A stretch of DNA of 64,000 bases from Propionibacteriaceae bacterium. Lineage in GTDB: Bacteria; Actinomycetota; Actinomycetes; Propionibacteriales; Propionibacteriaceae. The stretch is from positions 1 through 64,000 of the forward strand of contig JAISHO010000011.1 in the NCBI GenBank assembly GCA_031262485.1. The letters run 5' to 3'. A program made the position numbers and the translations under genes. Numbering within the stretch: the first letter of the stretch is position 1; each line of letters begins with the position of its first letter. Below the pieces are notes generated by a model. The model was not told where the DNA came from. It saw nothing but the letters and a program-made list of their open reading frames with translations, and searched no databases. Below, in pieces: positions 31,642 through 41,324 of the stretch.

Positions 31642-32982
31642 TCAGCCGAGGACAGAGTGGGCGTGGGCCAAGAATTTCTTCATGTGCGAGGGCCATTGCG
31701 GGTGGCTGCGTCGGAAAGGCTGCGTCAAACGGGTGAGGATGGCTGCGGCGCAGCGGGCTCGCAACTCCCCGGCCTCGGGCAGGGGCCGGACGGTGGCGTA
31801 CCCCTTGAGGAGGGCGTTCCACAACGGCTCCATGGCGAGGGCGAACTCGGGCGGAGCGACCGGATCGTCGGCGTCGAGACCGGCGGCGTAGGCGTGAGCC
31901 AAGTCGTCGGCGGCGGGGGCGAGGCGGATCCGATCCCAATCGATGAGGGAGATCTCACCCTCGTGGCCGAGGACGACCTGGTCGAAGGAGAAATCCCCGT
32001 GGGAGAGGACGAGGGACGACACCGGGATCGTCGCGTCGACCGGGGGAATGCGCGTCTCCAATTCGGCGATGATGTCGTCGAGGGCGGGGACGAGTTCCGG
32101 CAGGAGGATCCCCGCCATGGCGGCGGTGCCAGCCGCGTCGTCGACGATCTCGCGGGCGGCGCGGGCGGAGGTGACGGCGATCCCGTCGACGGTCTCGCAG
32201 GATTGGCCGAAGACGTCGAGCAGATCGGCGGAGACAGGCGTGGCGTGGAGACGCCCGAGGGCTTCGCCGACTTCGACGGCGATGGGGATCGAAGCGACGA
32301 AACCGCGCCCGTCACCGGCCGCCCGCGTCGGCAAGCCGAGCACCTGCCCCCCGACGAAGGGGACGGCGACACAATCGCGTTTCTCATCGAAGGCGACGAC
32401 GGGGAGCACCGGGCCGAGGTCCGCGCAGGCCCGCATCCGAGCGACGAGGGGGGCGGCCTCGCCGGCGGTGTAACCGCGGATGACGAGGTCGCGACCGGCC
32501 CCCCGAGCCCGTGCCACCCAACGGCGTTGCGGGTTGTGCACCACGGTTTTCACGGTGAGGTCGCCGAGCCCGAGCGCGGCCATCGTGGCGGCCGGATCAC
32601 GCAGGGCGGCCAGTTGGCGATCGGCGGCGGGGCGGGCGAGGACGATTCCTCCCGCTTCGTCGAAGGAGACGATCGATCCCTCGGGAGCACGGGAGGCGAC
32701 CTTGGCGATCTTGGATTGCGACGACGGCACGACGGCGAGCAGCCAGCCCAACTCAGCCCGATCCGCCCCCTCGACCGTCATATCGAAGCTGGCGCACAGC
32801 GAGGTCTCCGGTTTGTAACGCAGCCAACGGCGGGCGCCCAACCGGGCTCCCCGTTCGGCCATCCAGGCGTCGAGCCGGCGGTCGTCGGTGACGAGGCCGA
32901 CCGGCAGCGCCGGATCCTTGCCGGCGAGCGCCGCGAACGCGTCGGCGCCCGTCATCGTCGTCTCAGCAGACATCATGCTCAT
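31642..32982 (-). CDS. APH-fold phosphotransferase
   Basis: 446 residues. The kinase catalytic loop LVLSHGDFSFDQVVLG and the metal-binding ISLIDWDRIRLAPAADDLAH are those of aminoglycoside-phosphotransferase-fold enzymes. The N-terminal ~130 residues (RRWLRYKPETSLCASFDM) match proteins found next to glycosyltransferase and ABC exporter genes in actinobacteria. The likely substrate is a sugar or lipid intermediate, not an antibiotic. It is the last gene of the minus-strand surface-glycan run, 245 bases after the exporter. Confidence 0.78.
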   Translation of the reverse strand: MSMMSAETTMTGADAFAALAGKDPALPVGLVTDDRRLDAWMAERGARLGARRWLRYKPETSLCASFDMTVEGADRAELGWLLAVVPSSQSKIAKVASRAPEGSIVSFDEAGGIVLARPAADRQLAALRDPAATMAALGLGDLTVKTVVHNPQRRWVARARGAGRDLVIRGYTAGEAAPLVARMRACADLGPVLPVVAFDEKRDCVAVPFVGGQVLGLPTRAAGDGRGFVASIPIAVEVGEALGRLHATPVSADLLDVFGQSCETVDGIAVTSARAAREIVDDAAGTAAMAGILLPELVPALDDIIAELETRIPPVDATIPVSSLVLSHGDFSFDQVVLGHEGEISLIDWDRIRLAPAADDLAHAYAAGLDADDPVAPPEFALAMEPLWNALLKGYATVRPLPEAGELRARCAAAILTRLTQPFRRSHPQWPSHMKKFLAHAHSVLG

Positions 32983-33226
32983 CCTTCCCGTTCTCCGGGG
33001 GGCCGGAGGATTCGTCGTCTCCGATCACGGCACGGCGCCGCAGTCGGCCGCCCGGCTGGGCTCGCACCCCAGGGCCCGGGCATCACCGCCGCTGAGCCGC
33101 CCCTCCGTCCATTCGCCGGAGCGGGGCCGGCCTCACCGGCGTCACACCATCACATCTTGTCGTCACCCTCATCTGTCGCGTTCGTCCATCTGCCTCGTTC
33201 GTCTCCTCAGGGCATCGCCTTCCTAG

Positions 33227-35371
33227 TCAGAGGGTCAACGACGGGGACGAGGGGGCGTGGTCTGAGCGTGGCTGAGGGCGGGCCGCGGCGTCGTCCCAGC
33301 TATCCGGAACGGCGTGCTCCGCAGGCGCTTCGCGGTGGTTTTCCGCAGCCTCGTCCCAGACCTCCGGGGCGGCATGACGGGGATGTGGCGGCGCTGGCGC
33401 CACGGCGTCTGAGCTGGACGAGCGGGACGTGGCCTCTGCGGGAACCGCTGGCGCCGAAGCGGCGTCCGCTTCGATGGCCCCGCGTTTCGCCCCGTCGCCG
33501 AAGCCGGAGTCGGCCGCTTCGATCTCGGCCAGGATCGTCTCGGGATCGCCTTGGCCGCGGATGACGCCGGCGTCGATCCAGATGACCCGGTCGGCGTCGC
33601 GGGCGTAGTCCATATCGTGGGTGACGATGAGCGTCGTCTTGCCCTCGCAGAGCCGATCGAGCGCCTCGCCGACCTCGACCTGCGTCTCTGGATCAAGCCC
33701 GGTCAGCGCCTCGTCGAGAATGATGATGGGGGCTTTCCGGATGGCGGCTCGGGCGATGGCGATGCGCTGGCGTTGCCCGCCGGAGAGCGTTCCGCCGCGT
33801 TCCCCGACGACGGTGTCATACCCCTCGGGCAAGCGCATGATGAAGTCGTGGGCGTTGGCCACCTTGGCGGCCGCGATGATCTCCTCCTCGGTCGGCTCGT
33901 AGTCGACGCCGAGGGCGATGTTGTCGCGGATCGATTGGACGAAGAGGACGGATTCCTGCAGCACCGAGGCGATATGGGGGCGCACCGATTCGAGCGAGAT
34001 CTGACGCAAGTCGTGCCCGTCGATCCGCACCGTGCCGAGATCAGGGTCACGCAACCGCGACAGCAGGGAGACGACGGAGGATTTGCCGGAGCCGGAGTGC
34101 CCGACGATGGCGACCTTCGTGCCCGGCTTGATGACGAAGCTGATGCCCTTGAGGACCCAGTGGCCGGGGTTGTAGGCGAACCAGACGTCGTCGAAGGTGA
34201 CCCAGCCCTCGACCTTGTCGAGCTCACGGGCCTTGGGGGCGTCGGCGATGCGCGGGTTGAGATCGAGGATGTCGACGATCCGCTCGCCCGAGGCGCCGGC
34301 CTTGGCGATGCGCGCGGTGTATTTCGCGATGTCGCGCAACGGTTTCATGGCCGTCTTGAGATAGGTGAGGAAGACGGTCAACTCGCCCGGGGTGATGACC
34401 CCCGCCATGACACGCGTCGCGCCTAGCCCGAGGACGATGGCGGTGCCGACGCCGACGAGGACGTCGGTTTTCCGTTCGAGGCCGGCGGAGAGTTTCTTCG
34501 CTTCGACGCCGTTCTTGAGGGTTTTCTGGTTGCTCGATTCGAAGCGTTCCTGGAGGCGTCCGGCCAGCGAATAGCTCTGGATGACACGCATCGAGGCGAG
34601 GGATTCCGTCGTCATCGAGGCGAGCGAGCCCTCCGCCTCGCGCTGTTTGCGGGAGACCTTGGTGATCTTCTTCGACAAGCGCAGGTTGAGGAAGGCGAAG
34701 ACGGGGAAGATGCCGAGGACGACGAGGGCGAGCTGCCAGTCCATGATGGTGATGACGGTGAGCATCCCCAGCAAGGTGACGAAGTTGCCGAGGAGCGGGA
34801 GGGCGGCCGTCACCGCGGCTTCCTGGAGGCGGATGACGTCGCTCGTCACCCGGGTGACGAGGTCGCCGGTGCGGCGATGCTCATGGAAGGAGAGGGAGAG
34901 CGAGTTGAGGTGGGCGAACAGTTCCGCCCGGATCCGCGTCAACACCCGGTTGCCGGCCAGGGCGAAACAGACCGTCATGCAGTAGGCGGCCAGAGCGCGG
35001 AGAGCGACGACGCCGATGAGCCCGCCGGCGCAGATGGCGACGGCGACCTGCCAGGGCAGCGCGTCGAGGCCGGTCGGCGTCTCGGTGGTGGAACTACCGA
35101 AGGTGGCGCCGGCGGCGGCGGACATGCGGTCGACGATGTAACCGGTCGGCCACGGTTCGAGCAGTCGGGCGCCGACCTCGGCGAACAAGGCCGCCAAACC
35201 GGCGATGACAAGGTATTTCTGAGCGACGAGGTGCGGCCGGCAACGATTGATGACGCGGATCCATCCGGAGGATCCGCCCTTCTTCGCCGCTTTGCTTTTC
35301 CCCTTGCCCGCACGTGTGACCGCGCCGGCCGGCAGCGTCACCGTCGCCCCTTTTCCACGGCTCCTACTCAT
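33227..35371 (-). CDS. ABC exporter (fused membrane and ATPase domains)
   Basis: 714 residues. Six membrane helices at about 50-330 carry an exporter-type segment SLSFHEHRRTGDLVTRVTSD. The nucleotide-binding domain has Walker A IVGHSGSGKSSVV, signature LSGGQRQRIAIA, Walker B IIILDEALTGLD and the H-loop IVTHDMD. About 100 C-terminal residues are Pro/Ala-rich and disordered, as is a short basic N-terminus. It probably exports a lipid-linked glycan or lipid; half-transporter, expected as dimer. The start overlaps the stop of the upstream glycosyltransferase (ATGA). Confidence 0.86.
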   Translation of the reverse strand: MSRSRGKGATVTLPAGAVTRAGKGKSKAAKKGGSSGWIRVINRCRPHLVAQKYLVIAGLAALFAEVGARLLEPWPTGYIVDRMSAAAGATFGSSTTETPTGLDALPWQVAVAICAGGLIGVVALRALAAYCMTVCFALAGNRVLTRIRAELFAHLNSLSLSFHEHRRTGDLVTRVTSDVIRLQEAAVTAALPLLGNFVTLLGMLTVITIMDWQLALVVLGIFPVFAFLNLRLSKKITKVSRKQREAEGSLASMTTESLASMRVIQSYSLAGRLQERFESSNQKTLKNGVEAKKLSAGLERKTDVLVGVGTAIVLGLGATRVMAGVITPGELTVFLTYLKTAMKPLRDIAKYTARIAKAGASGERIVDILDLNPRIADAPKARELDKVEGWVTFDDVWFAYNPGHWVLKGISFVIKPGTKVAIVGHSGSGKSSVVSLLSRLRDPDLGTVRIDGHDLRQISLESVRPHIASVLQESVLFVQSIRDNIALGVDYEPTEEEIIAAAKVANAHDFIMRLPEGYDTVVGERGGTLSGGQRQRIAIARAAIRKAPIIILDEALTGLDPETQVEVGEALDRLCEGKTTLIVTHDMDYARDADRVIWIDAGVIRGQGDPETILAEIEAADSGFGDGAKRGAIEADAASAPAVPAEATSRSSSSDAVAPAPPHPRHAAPEVWDEAAENHREAPAEHAVPDSWDDAAARPQPRSDHAPSSPSLTL

Positions 35372-36681
35372 GCCGCCATCCTCCGGGCAGCGGCGTCCTC
35401 AGCGCAAGCGGCCAGGGTTCGTTCGGCGACGTGACGCCAGGTGTGGCGGGCCAAGATCTCGGCGCGACCGTCCCGGCTCAACTGCTCGCGCCGGGCAGGA
35501 TCGGCCCGCAGCTGACGCAGCGCTTCGGCCAGGGCGTGCGGATCGCCCGCCTCGACGAGGACGCCGAGACGACCGCCGTCGAGCGCTTGCGGGATCTGCC
35601 CGACCGCGCTAGCGACGACGGGCAACCCGGCCGCGAGATATTCGTAGAGCTTGAGCGGGGAGAAATAGGAATTCTCCACCGGCGGGTAGGGGGCTACGGC
35701 GACGTCCATCCGGTGCAGGTGGGCCAATACGCCCGGCTCGGGCACCGCGCCCGTCCATTCCGCCTTGTCAGCGAGGCAGACGTCGGCGGCTTGGGCTTGC
35801 AATTCGGGCTGGATCGGCCCTCCGCCGACGACGAGGAGGCGCCAGGTCGGATCGGTCGCGACGAGTTCGCCCATGGCGTCGACGAGGATCTCGACGCCAT
35901 GCCAGGGACGCAGCGTGCCGACGAATCCGACGGTGAAGACCGCCCCCGTCTCCGCGGCGGCCGGCACGTCGGCCTCGCTCGTCTCGGAGCAGGGCGAGAT
36001 TCCGCCAGCGGCGTCGAGCGAAGGGTCGGGGGAAAACCCATCCCCCGGCAGGGATGTGGTGGAGGAGCCGGGGGACGGGTGGATTCGGGTGGGGTCGACC
36101 CCGTTGGCGAGGACATGGACGTGTCCGGAGCCGTTCTCGGGCAGAAGGGAACGGGCCCATTGGGCGACAGGATCTGAGACGCAGATGACGCTCGTGGCCG
36201 CCGCGATCGCCTGGGTGGCTAGGGCTGTCGCGCCCTCGACGTCGGTCAGCCCGCGATGCTGCGCCGCCTCCAGCGGCAGGGGGGCGTTGACTTCGAGAAT
36301 GCTGGGGACGGAGTGTCGCCGAGCCCAGGCGGTGGCGGTGCGGCCCCACAGGCTGTAGCGCTCGTAGACGAGGTCGGGGGCGATCTCGTCGAGCAGGGGC
36401 GCGACCGCGGCGTCAAGGGCGCGGGCCCGGGCCGTCTTGGCGTCCTCGCCGTGGAAGTCCTCGGTGATCTGGTCGGCCAGGGAGAGGATCGGCGCCGCGA
36501 TCGTCGTGTCGTCGCCCGAACGGGCGGCCACAAGGGTGACCTCGTGGCCGAGCCCCATCAGCTCCTTGACGATCGCTCGGACGTGGATCGACGCGCCCTT
36601 CGACCCGAGCACCGGGATGCCCGGATCCGCACAGACATAGGCGATTCTCATGAATGACGTCCTTCGCACAGAGAACAACAA
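35368..36681 (-). CDS. GT4-family glycosyltransferase
   Basis: 437 residues of GT-B fold. The N-terminal domain starts MRIAYVCADPGIPVLGSKGASIHVR, and DLVYERYSLWG is typical. The C-terminal nucleotide-sugar domain has GFVGTLRPWHGVEILVDAM, then YPPVENSYFSPLKLYEYLAAGLPVVAS with the EX7E-like acidic pair. An acidic, Ser/Pro-rich insertion of about 40 residues sits between the two domains. Coupled by overlap to the exporter. Confidence 0.82.
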   Translation of the reverse strand: MLFSVRRTSFMRIAYVCADPGIPVLGSKGASIHVRAIVKELMGLGHEVTLVAARSGDDTTIAAPILSLADQITEDFHGEDAKTARARALDAAVAPLLDEIAPDLVYERYSLWGRTATAWARRHSVPSILEVNAPLPLEAAQHRGLTDVEGATALATQAIAAATSVICVSDPVAQWARSLLPENGSGHVHVLANGVDPTRIHPSPGSSTTSLPGDGFSPDPSLDAAGGISPCSETSEADVPAAAETGAVFTVGFVGTLRPWHGVEILVDAMGELVATDPTWRLLVVGGGPIQPELQAQAADVCLADKAEWTGAVPEPGVLAHLHRMDVAVAPYPPVENSYFSPLKLYEYLAAGLPVVASAVGQIPQALDGGRLGVLVEAGDPHALAEALRQLRADPARREQLSRDGRAEILARHTWRHVAERTLAACAEDAAARRMAA

Positions 36682-36768
36682 TTAATAAAGACAGCGACGG
36701 GGCCGCCCGGAGGCTGACGTTCCTCGGCCGTCACCGGGAACGACATCCGCCAGACCGACGCGGTGGGC

Positions 36769-38040
36769 TCAGGCGGAGGCCGACCGCTGAGCCGGCGCCG
36801 GAGCCCGGAAGCAGAGCGCGACCTCGGCCGCCTGGGTGACGGTGTCGAACTCGGCTTCGATGAGCTTGCGGGCGTTGCCGGCCAGACGGACCCGCAGATC
36901 GGGCTCGTCGAGCAGGCGGGCCATGGCCCGGGCCAGCGCGGCGGGATCATGCTCGGGCACCATGAGGCCGGTGTCGTCGTCGCGGACGACCTCGGGCAGG
37001 CCCGTCACCGGAGTGCCGATGACCGGGGTGCCGAGAGCCATCGCCTCGAGCACGACCGTCGGCAGACCATCGCGGTTGCCATCCGAACCGAGGACGCACG
37101 GGCAGGGGAAGCAGGCCGCTTGAGAGACGATCGAGGCGACCTCGTGTTGCGGCAGGGCGCCGGGCATCCGGATGATGTCGGTCAACCCGAGCCGGTCGCG
37201 GTGCTCCTTCAATTGCTTGGTCAGCGGGCCGGTGCCGACGATCTCGACGGTGAATGTCCGTCCTTCGTCGACGAGAATTTTGACGGCGTCGATGAGATCG
37301 TCGAAGCCTTTCTTCTCGACGAGGCGCCCGACCGTAGCGAACACCGGCTGACGCTTCTCCGGAGCCTGATAGGGGAATTTCCGCAGATCGAGTCCGTTGT
37401 GGATCATGTGGACGTTGGCGGCCGATTCGCCGAAGGTGTCGCGGAGATAATCGTCATTGAATTGCGAGATCGCGACGACGGCGTTGGCGCCCTCCAATTT
37501 CCGGCGCAGATCGTCGTTGTCGACCTCTTCGTGGAAGATGTCCTTGGCGTGGGCGGTGAAGGAATAAGTGATCCCCGCCAACTGGGCGGCCACCCGGGCC
37601 ACCGACGTCGAAATCGAAGCGAAATGGGCGTGGAGATGGGTGATGCCGCGCTTCTTCGCCATGACCGCCAGTTCAGCCGCTTGGACGGCGTCGCCGAAAC
37701 CGAGAGTCTGCAGGAAATCGTCGAGATGATCCTTGAGCGTCGGCAAGTGGCGGGCGTATTCCTGGAGAGCTTCCCAGCGCTCTCGGGCGAGACGGTGATG
37801 ATCGATGAGATAGGTGACGGGATAGCCCATCTCAGCCAATTCGGCGTGGAAACGCCCGTCGATCGGATAGCGCAGGCTGAAGACTTCGATGTCGAGACCG
37901 GCGGCCTGATGCGACAGCAATTCCGTCAAAATGAACGTCTCAGAGAAACGCGGATACATTTTGAGGACGTAACCGATCCGCCCGGGCGCCGGCAATGTCG
38001 CCAAGGTCTCGGTCGTGATCGGGGTCGGTGTGTTTCCCAT
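36769..38040 (-). CDS. GT4-family glycosyltransferase
   Basis: 423 residues. GYVLKMYPRFSETFILTELL is a common start in exopolysaccharide glycosyltransferases, followed by HLHAHFASISTSVAR, KDIFHEEVDNDDL and VGRLVEKKGFDDLI. The donor site region has GLPTVVLEAMALGTPVIGTPVTGLPE with the EX7E motif. It lies 19 bases after the next upstream gene, so all three transferases are probably co-transcribed. Confidence 0.85.
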   Translation of the reverse strand: MGNTPTPITTETLATLPAPGRIGYVLKMYPRFSETFILTELLSHQAAGLDIEVFSLRYPIDGRFHAELAEMGYPVTYLIDHHRLARERWEALQEYARHLPTLKDHLDDFLQTLGFGDAVQAAELAVMAKKRGITHLHAHFASISTSVARVAAQLAGITYSFTAHAKDIFHEEVDNDDLRRKLEGANAVVAISQFNDDYLRDTFGESAANVHMIHNGLDLRKFPYQAPEKRQPVFATVGRLVEKKGFDDLIDAVKILVDEGRTFTVEIVGTGPLTKQLKEHRDRLGLTDIIRMPGALPQHEVASIVSQAACFPCPCVLGSDGNRDGLPTVVLEAMALGTPVIGTPVTGLPEVVRDDDTGLMVPEHDPAALARAMARLLDEPDLRVRLAGNARKLIEAEFDTVTQAAEVALCFRAPAPAQRSASA

Positions 38041-38058
38041 AGGTGTGGGGCTCCTCTT

Positions 38059-39417
38059 TCAGCTGGCGGTGACCAGTTCTTTCTCATCGGTCATGACTTT
38101 GTCGTCCGCCGCCTGCTCGGAGACGGGGACGGAGGGCTCGTTGATCGGCGCGCGATGATTCGACGGCGACATTTTGCGCGAATGCTCGGATTCGGCGAAA
38201 TCGACGTGGCGATCGGTCTGCACCTGGATCTCACGCCCGGAGTCGATGAGCTCGGCCGCCAGCTTCGGAACGACCTCGAGGCCGTTCAACGCGATCGGCA
38301 CCCGTGGCTCCGGGAGCGTCGGATTGCGCAGCCAGGCGGCGATCCGCTCCGGCGACATGGACCGGGGATCGAGAGCGGTGACATAGCCCAGTTCGGCCAG
38401 CCGGTTGGCACGCAAGGACTGCTCGAGACGGGGGATGACGCGCGGAATGAGCAACGTCGGACGCCCTGCCGCCAACACCTCGCAGGTGGAGTTGTATCCC
38501 GCCATCGAGACGACGCACTCGGCCCCGGCGATCAACTCGGGAACATTGCTGACGAGCGACCGCACTTCGACCGACGCGCCTTGTGAGAGGGCATCGTTGA
38601 GCTCAGCCCGGGCCCGCTCCGGCATGAAGGGACCGGTCACGACGATGCCACGCTTGCCGGCCATCTGAACGCCCCGGATGAAATCGGCCGCCATCTCGGC
38701 GCCGTCTTGACCGCCGCCGCATAGGCACAGCGCATACGGCTCGGTCGGGACATCGGCGTTGACACCCGACGAGGGCTTGCTGGCTGCCGCGAAACGACCC
38801 TCGCCGAGGTAACCGGTGAAGGTGACCTTCGCCTTGATTCGTTTGTGTAGGTCGTATTCCTCGATTGTGTCGTAGACGCGCTGATCGCCGTAGATCCACA
38901 CAGCGTCGTAGTACTTCTTGATGGCCCACGACGTCCTCATGACATCCCACTCATTTTTGGCGACCTCAGGAGTGTCGAGGATCTCGCGCAGGCCGAGGAC
39001 GACCCGCGTGCCATGGCGGTGCTTGAGTTTGCGCAGCGTCGCATCCAACTCCTTCCTGAAGCCGAGGGGGACTTTGTCGACGATGAGCAGATCGGGATCG
39101 AAGTCTCTCAGCGTCGCCTTGATGAGAGACTTGCGCATCTCGACGACCCGCTCGATATCGACCGTCAAGGTGCGGCTGCCGTACGCTCCTTTCGCGTTCT
39201 TCGCCACCGTCGGCATGGCGACGATCTCCGTGTGCGGAGGACGCGGCAGCGAACCGGCCTCCGGGTTGCCGGTGATGATGAGGATGTTCGTCTCTGGATC
39301 AGCCTCCACCAGCGCCGATGCCAGAGAGAGGTTCCGACGGATATGGCCCAACCCTTGGGTGTCGTGAGAATAGAGCGCGATACGACGCCCGGACGGCAGG
39401 CTGTGATGTTCTCCCAT
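38059..39417 (-). CDS. MurG/GT28-like glycosyltransferase
   Basis: 452 residues. ALYSHDTQGLGHIRRNLSLA resembles the N-terminal loop of MurG/GT28-type enzymes, and VLGLREILDTPE and GGGQDGAEMAADFI follow. The acceptor/donor segment SMAGYNSTCEVLAAGRPTLL is the GT28 C-terminal mark. The C-terminal ~60 residues are polar and likely disordered. First gene of the glycan run; the 270-base gap upstream should hold the promoter (AT-rich at 39470-39500). Confidence 0.82.
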   Translation of the reverse strand: MGEHHSLPSGRRIALYSHDTQGLGHIRRNLSLASALVEADPETNILIITGNPEAGSLPRPPHTEIVAMPTVAKNAKGAYGSRTLTVDIERVVEMRKSLIKATLRDFDPDLLIVDKVPLGFRKELDATLRKLKHRHGTRVVLGLREILDTPEVAKNEWDVMRTSWAIKKYYDAVWIYGDQRVYDTIEEYDLHKRIKAKVTFTGYLGEGRFAAASKPSSGVNADVPTEPYALCLCGGGQDGAEMAADFIRGVQMAGKRGIVVTGPFMPERARAELNDALSQGASVEVRSLVSNVPELIAGAECVVSMAGYNSTCEVLAAGRPTLLIPRVIPRLEQSLRANRLAELGYVTALDPRSMSPERIAAWLRNPTLPEPRVPIALNGLEVVPKLAAELIDSGREIQVQTDRHVDFAESEHSRKMSPSNHRAPINEPSVPVSEQAADDKVMTDEKELVTAS

Positions 39418-39691
39418 AGCCCCAAGCTTGGACCCGAGTCATGGACGCGCTATGAGGCTAACGTGAGAGATTTCTCACTAATTTTTAAGTAACGTTGTTC
39501 TCATGGTCGTCTCAGACGAAATACCGTCTGGCTAGGCCATCAGTGACGCGGGCGCTGTCTGGGAAACGATGCTACCCCAAGCTCCGGGTGAATCAGACGG
39601 CGGAATCGTCGGTTATCGGGGAGACTCTTTAAACAAGATTACCATCGTCTGTTTGCGAGCGTGTCTCCTCGCCTTCGCCACCGGGCTCGAT

Positions 39692-40414
39692 TCAGTTGGC
39701 CGGATCCTCAGTCACTGGGAGGGCGCCGGACTCGATGGCGACCTCCTCGGTGGGGTCGGTGGCGCGAGGTTCAGTGTCTCCACCTGCGCCCGGATCTCCG
39801 GCCGGCTCGGCTGGCTCGGTCGGCTCCTCCGTCGGCTCGGGCTCAGGTTCCGGGGCGGGCTCAGTCGGCGCCTCAGTCGTCGGCTCCGGTGGCGCGGGCT
39901 CGTACGTCGGCACGAAGGGCGGGGGTTCCGGGGCAGGCGCCTCCGTCGTCGTCTCGACCGGCGCGGGCTCGTACGTCGGCTGCACCGGCACGACCTGCGC
40001 TTGAGTCGTCGTCTCCGTCGGCAACGGCTCAGCCGTGGTGGGGGCGACCGTCGGGGTCGGCGAGGGCGTGGGAGTCGGCGACTGCGTGCCCAAGGTCGGC
40101 AAGGCGGAGGTGCTCGGCGTCGCGCTCCTGGCGACGGTCGGCGTGTTCGTTCCCGTGGGGTTGTCCTGCGGATCGTCCCCATCGCGCATGACGAAGAAGA
40201 GGACGATGAGCCCGATTCCGACGACCGCGAGCAGGGCGATCGGCAGCCAGACCTTCCAGCGCGACGGCGCCGGGGAGACGACCTCGACACCGGTCTCGTC
40301 CTCAGCTTCGCTCGGGCGGACCTGTTCCGTCCACCCTTCGCCGTCCCACCAGCGCTCTTGGCTCTCATCAGCTGGGTCGGGATACCACCCCTCGGGAATC
40401 ATAGAATCACCCAT
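39692..40414 (-). CDS. DUF2510 membrane protein with Pro/Thr-rich outer part
   Basis: 240 residues. PEGWYPDPADESQERWWDG followed by WTEQVR is the DUF2510 motif, here cytoplasmic. One helix (VWLPIALLAVVGIGLIVLFF) follows at about 58-77. The rest is low-complexity Thr/Pro/Glu with repeated TYEPAP units, expected outside the cell. Function unknown; the same N-terminal module recurs in the gene at 41325. Confidence 0.75.
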   Translation of the reverse strand: MGDSMIPEGWYPDPADESQERWWDGEGWTEQVRPSEAEDETGVEVVSPAPSRWKVWLPIALLAVVGIGLIVLFFVMRDGDDPQDNPTGTNTPTVARSATPSTSALPTLGTQSPTPTPSPTPTVAPTTAEPLPTETTTQAQVVPVQPTYEPAPVETTTEAPAPEPPPFVPTYEPAPPEPTTEAPTEPAPEPEPEPTEEPTEPAEPAGDPGAGGDTEPRATDPTEEVAIESGALPVTEDPAN

Positions 40415-40679
40415 CCTCCTCGGGGAACGACATGAGTTCGGGCCAGGGGGCCACGTGCGCCAACCCTGCGGCGACAGGCATTGACCACGTCATCATACGT
40501 CACACCCCTATTCCTGCGACAGAGGAGCGGCCCTTTCCACCCCACGTTGTAGCGACAAACGACGACAACCGCGCCACGACCGGGAACGGCGCAGTGGTGC
40601 CCCCTCGATCATCCCCCGTCACGACGTTGAAGCCGTCACAGCCCATGGTAACCCGGGCGGGCGGTTCGTGGCATCTCCG
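40415..40679. other. Short gap, nothing recognised
   Basis: Contains no ORF with support. A TTGTAGCGACAA-like stretch near 40545-40560 and GACGACAAC nearby recall pieces of the hig element but are too short to call. Confidence 0.3.
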
Positions 40680-40940
40680 TCAATCGCCATAGTGATAACG
40701 GCACAGGACGATCTCAAGCGAATCGGACGTCCAGCGATAGACGAGACGATGTTCGTCGTCGATCCGGCGCGACCAACACCCGGAAAGGTTGTGCGCTAGT
40801 CGCTCTGGCTTGCCGATCCCCGCCTCCGGATCACGGCTCGCCTCCGTGATGAGCCGGTTGATGCGCTGCAGCAGACGACGGTCGTGGCGTTGCCACCAGA
40901 GGTAGTCCTCCCACGCGGTCTCGTGCCAGACGATCCTCAT
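40680..40940 (-). CDS. yoeB: YoeB/Txe-family toxin
   Basis: 86 residues, the normal length. [14 protein letters not shown] is the family start; [21 protein letters not shown] and [14 protein letters not shown] follow, and the C-terminus CRYHYGD carries the His-Tyr of the RNase site. It cuts mRNA in ribosomes in known cases. Lies four bases after the YefM antitoxin gene. Confidence 0.9.
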   Translation of the reverse strand: MRIVWHETAWEDYLWWQRHDRRLLQRINRLITEASRDPEAGIGKPERLAHNLSGCWSRRIDDEHRLVYRWTSDSLEIVLCRYHYGD

Positions 40941-40944
40941 GGCG

Positions 40945-41238
40945 TCAGGCCGCCTCGCCCAACACCGGTTCTTCGAGCGCGTCCCCTGCCTCGATGAGCG
41001 CGTGCTCGACCCCCCGCCCAGCGTCGAGATCGGCGATCGCCCGTTGAATCCGCCGCGCGTTCGCCGGACTCCGCAGCAAGTAGGCCGTTTCCTTCATCGC
41101 TTCCCACTCCCGCAACGAGACGATGACGACCGGCTCATGGCCCGACCGCGTCACGACCGCCTCCTCAGAATCGTCGACGACGGCGTCGAGCACGGAGGCG
41201 AAGTTCGCTCTTGTTTCGGTGTAGGTCATGGTCTTCAT
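40945..41238 (-). CDS. yefM: YefM-family antitoxin
   Basis: About 97 residues from ATG 41238. [20 protein letters not shown] is the Phd/YefM DNA-binding start, then [20 protein letters not shown] and a helical C-terminal toxin-binding tail. TGTACAGATAATTGTACA (41258-41275) just upstream is a dyad with TGTACA arms, likely the YefM operator (YefM sites contain TGTACA). Confidence 0.9.
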   Translation of the reverse strand: MKTMTYTETRANFASVLDAVVDDSEEAVVTRSGHEPVVIVSLREWEAMKETAYLLRSPANARRIQRAIADLDAGRGVEHALIEAGDALEEPVLGEAA

Positions 41239-41257
41239 GCGATCGCTCCTTGAGTCT

Positions 41258-41275
41258 GTACAGATAATTGTACAC
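41258..41275. promoter_or_regulatory. TGTACA-N6-TGTACA operator of yefM-yoeB
   Basis: Two TGTACA palindromes 12 bp apart, about 20 bases before the yefM ATG. TGTACA is the core of characterised YefM operators, so autoregulation is expected. Confidence 0.75.
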
Positions 41276-41324
41276 ACTGGACTCCATATCCAGCTCGGGC
41301 CGGAATGTGGCCGCCATCAAAGGA

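Noticed and set aside
31600..33564. 654-residue plus-strand frame across the APH and exporter genes
   Set aside because: Antisense to well-supported genes; Gly/Asp/Arg-rich with no recognisable motif.
36763..38586. 607-residue plus-strand frame opposite two glycosyltransferases
   Set aside because: Shadow of two well-supported genes.
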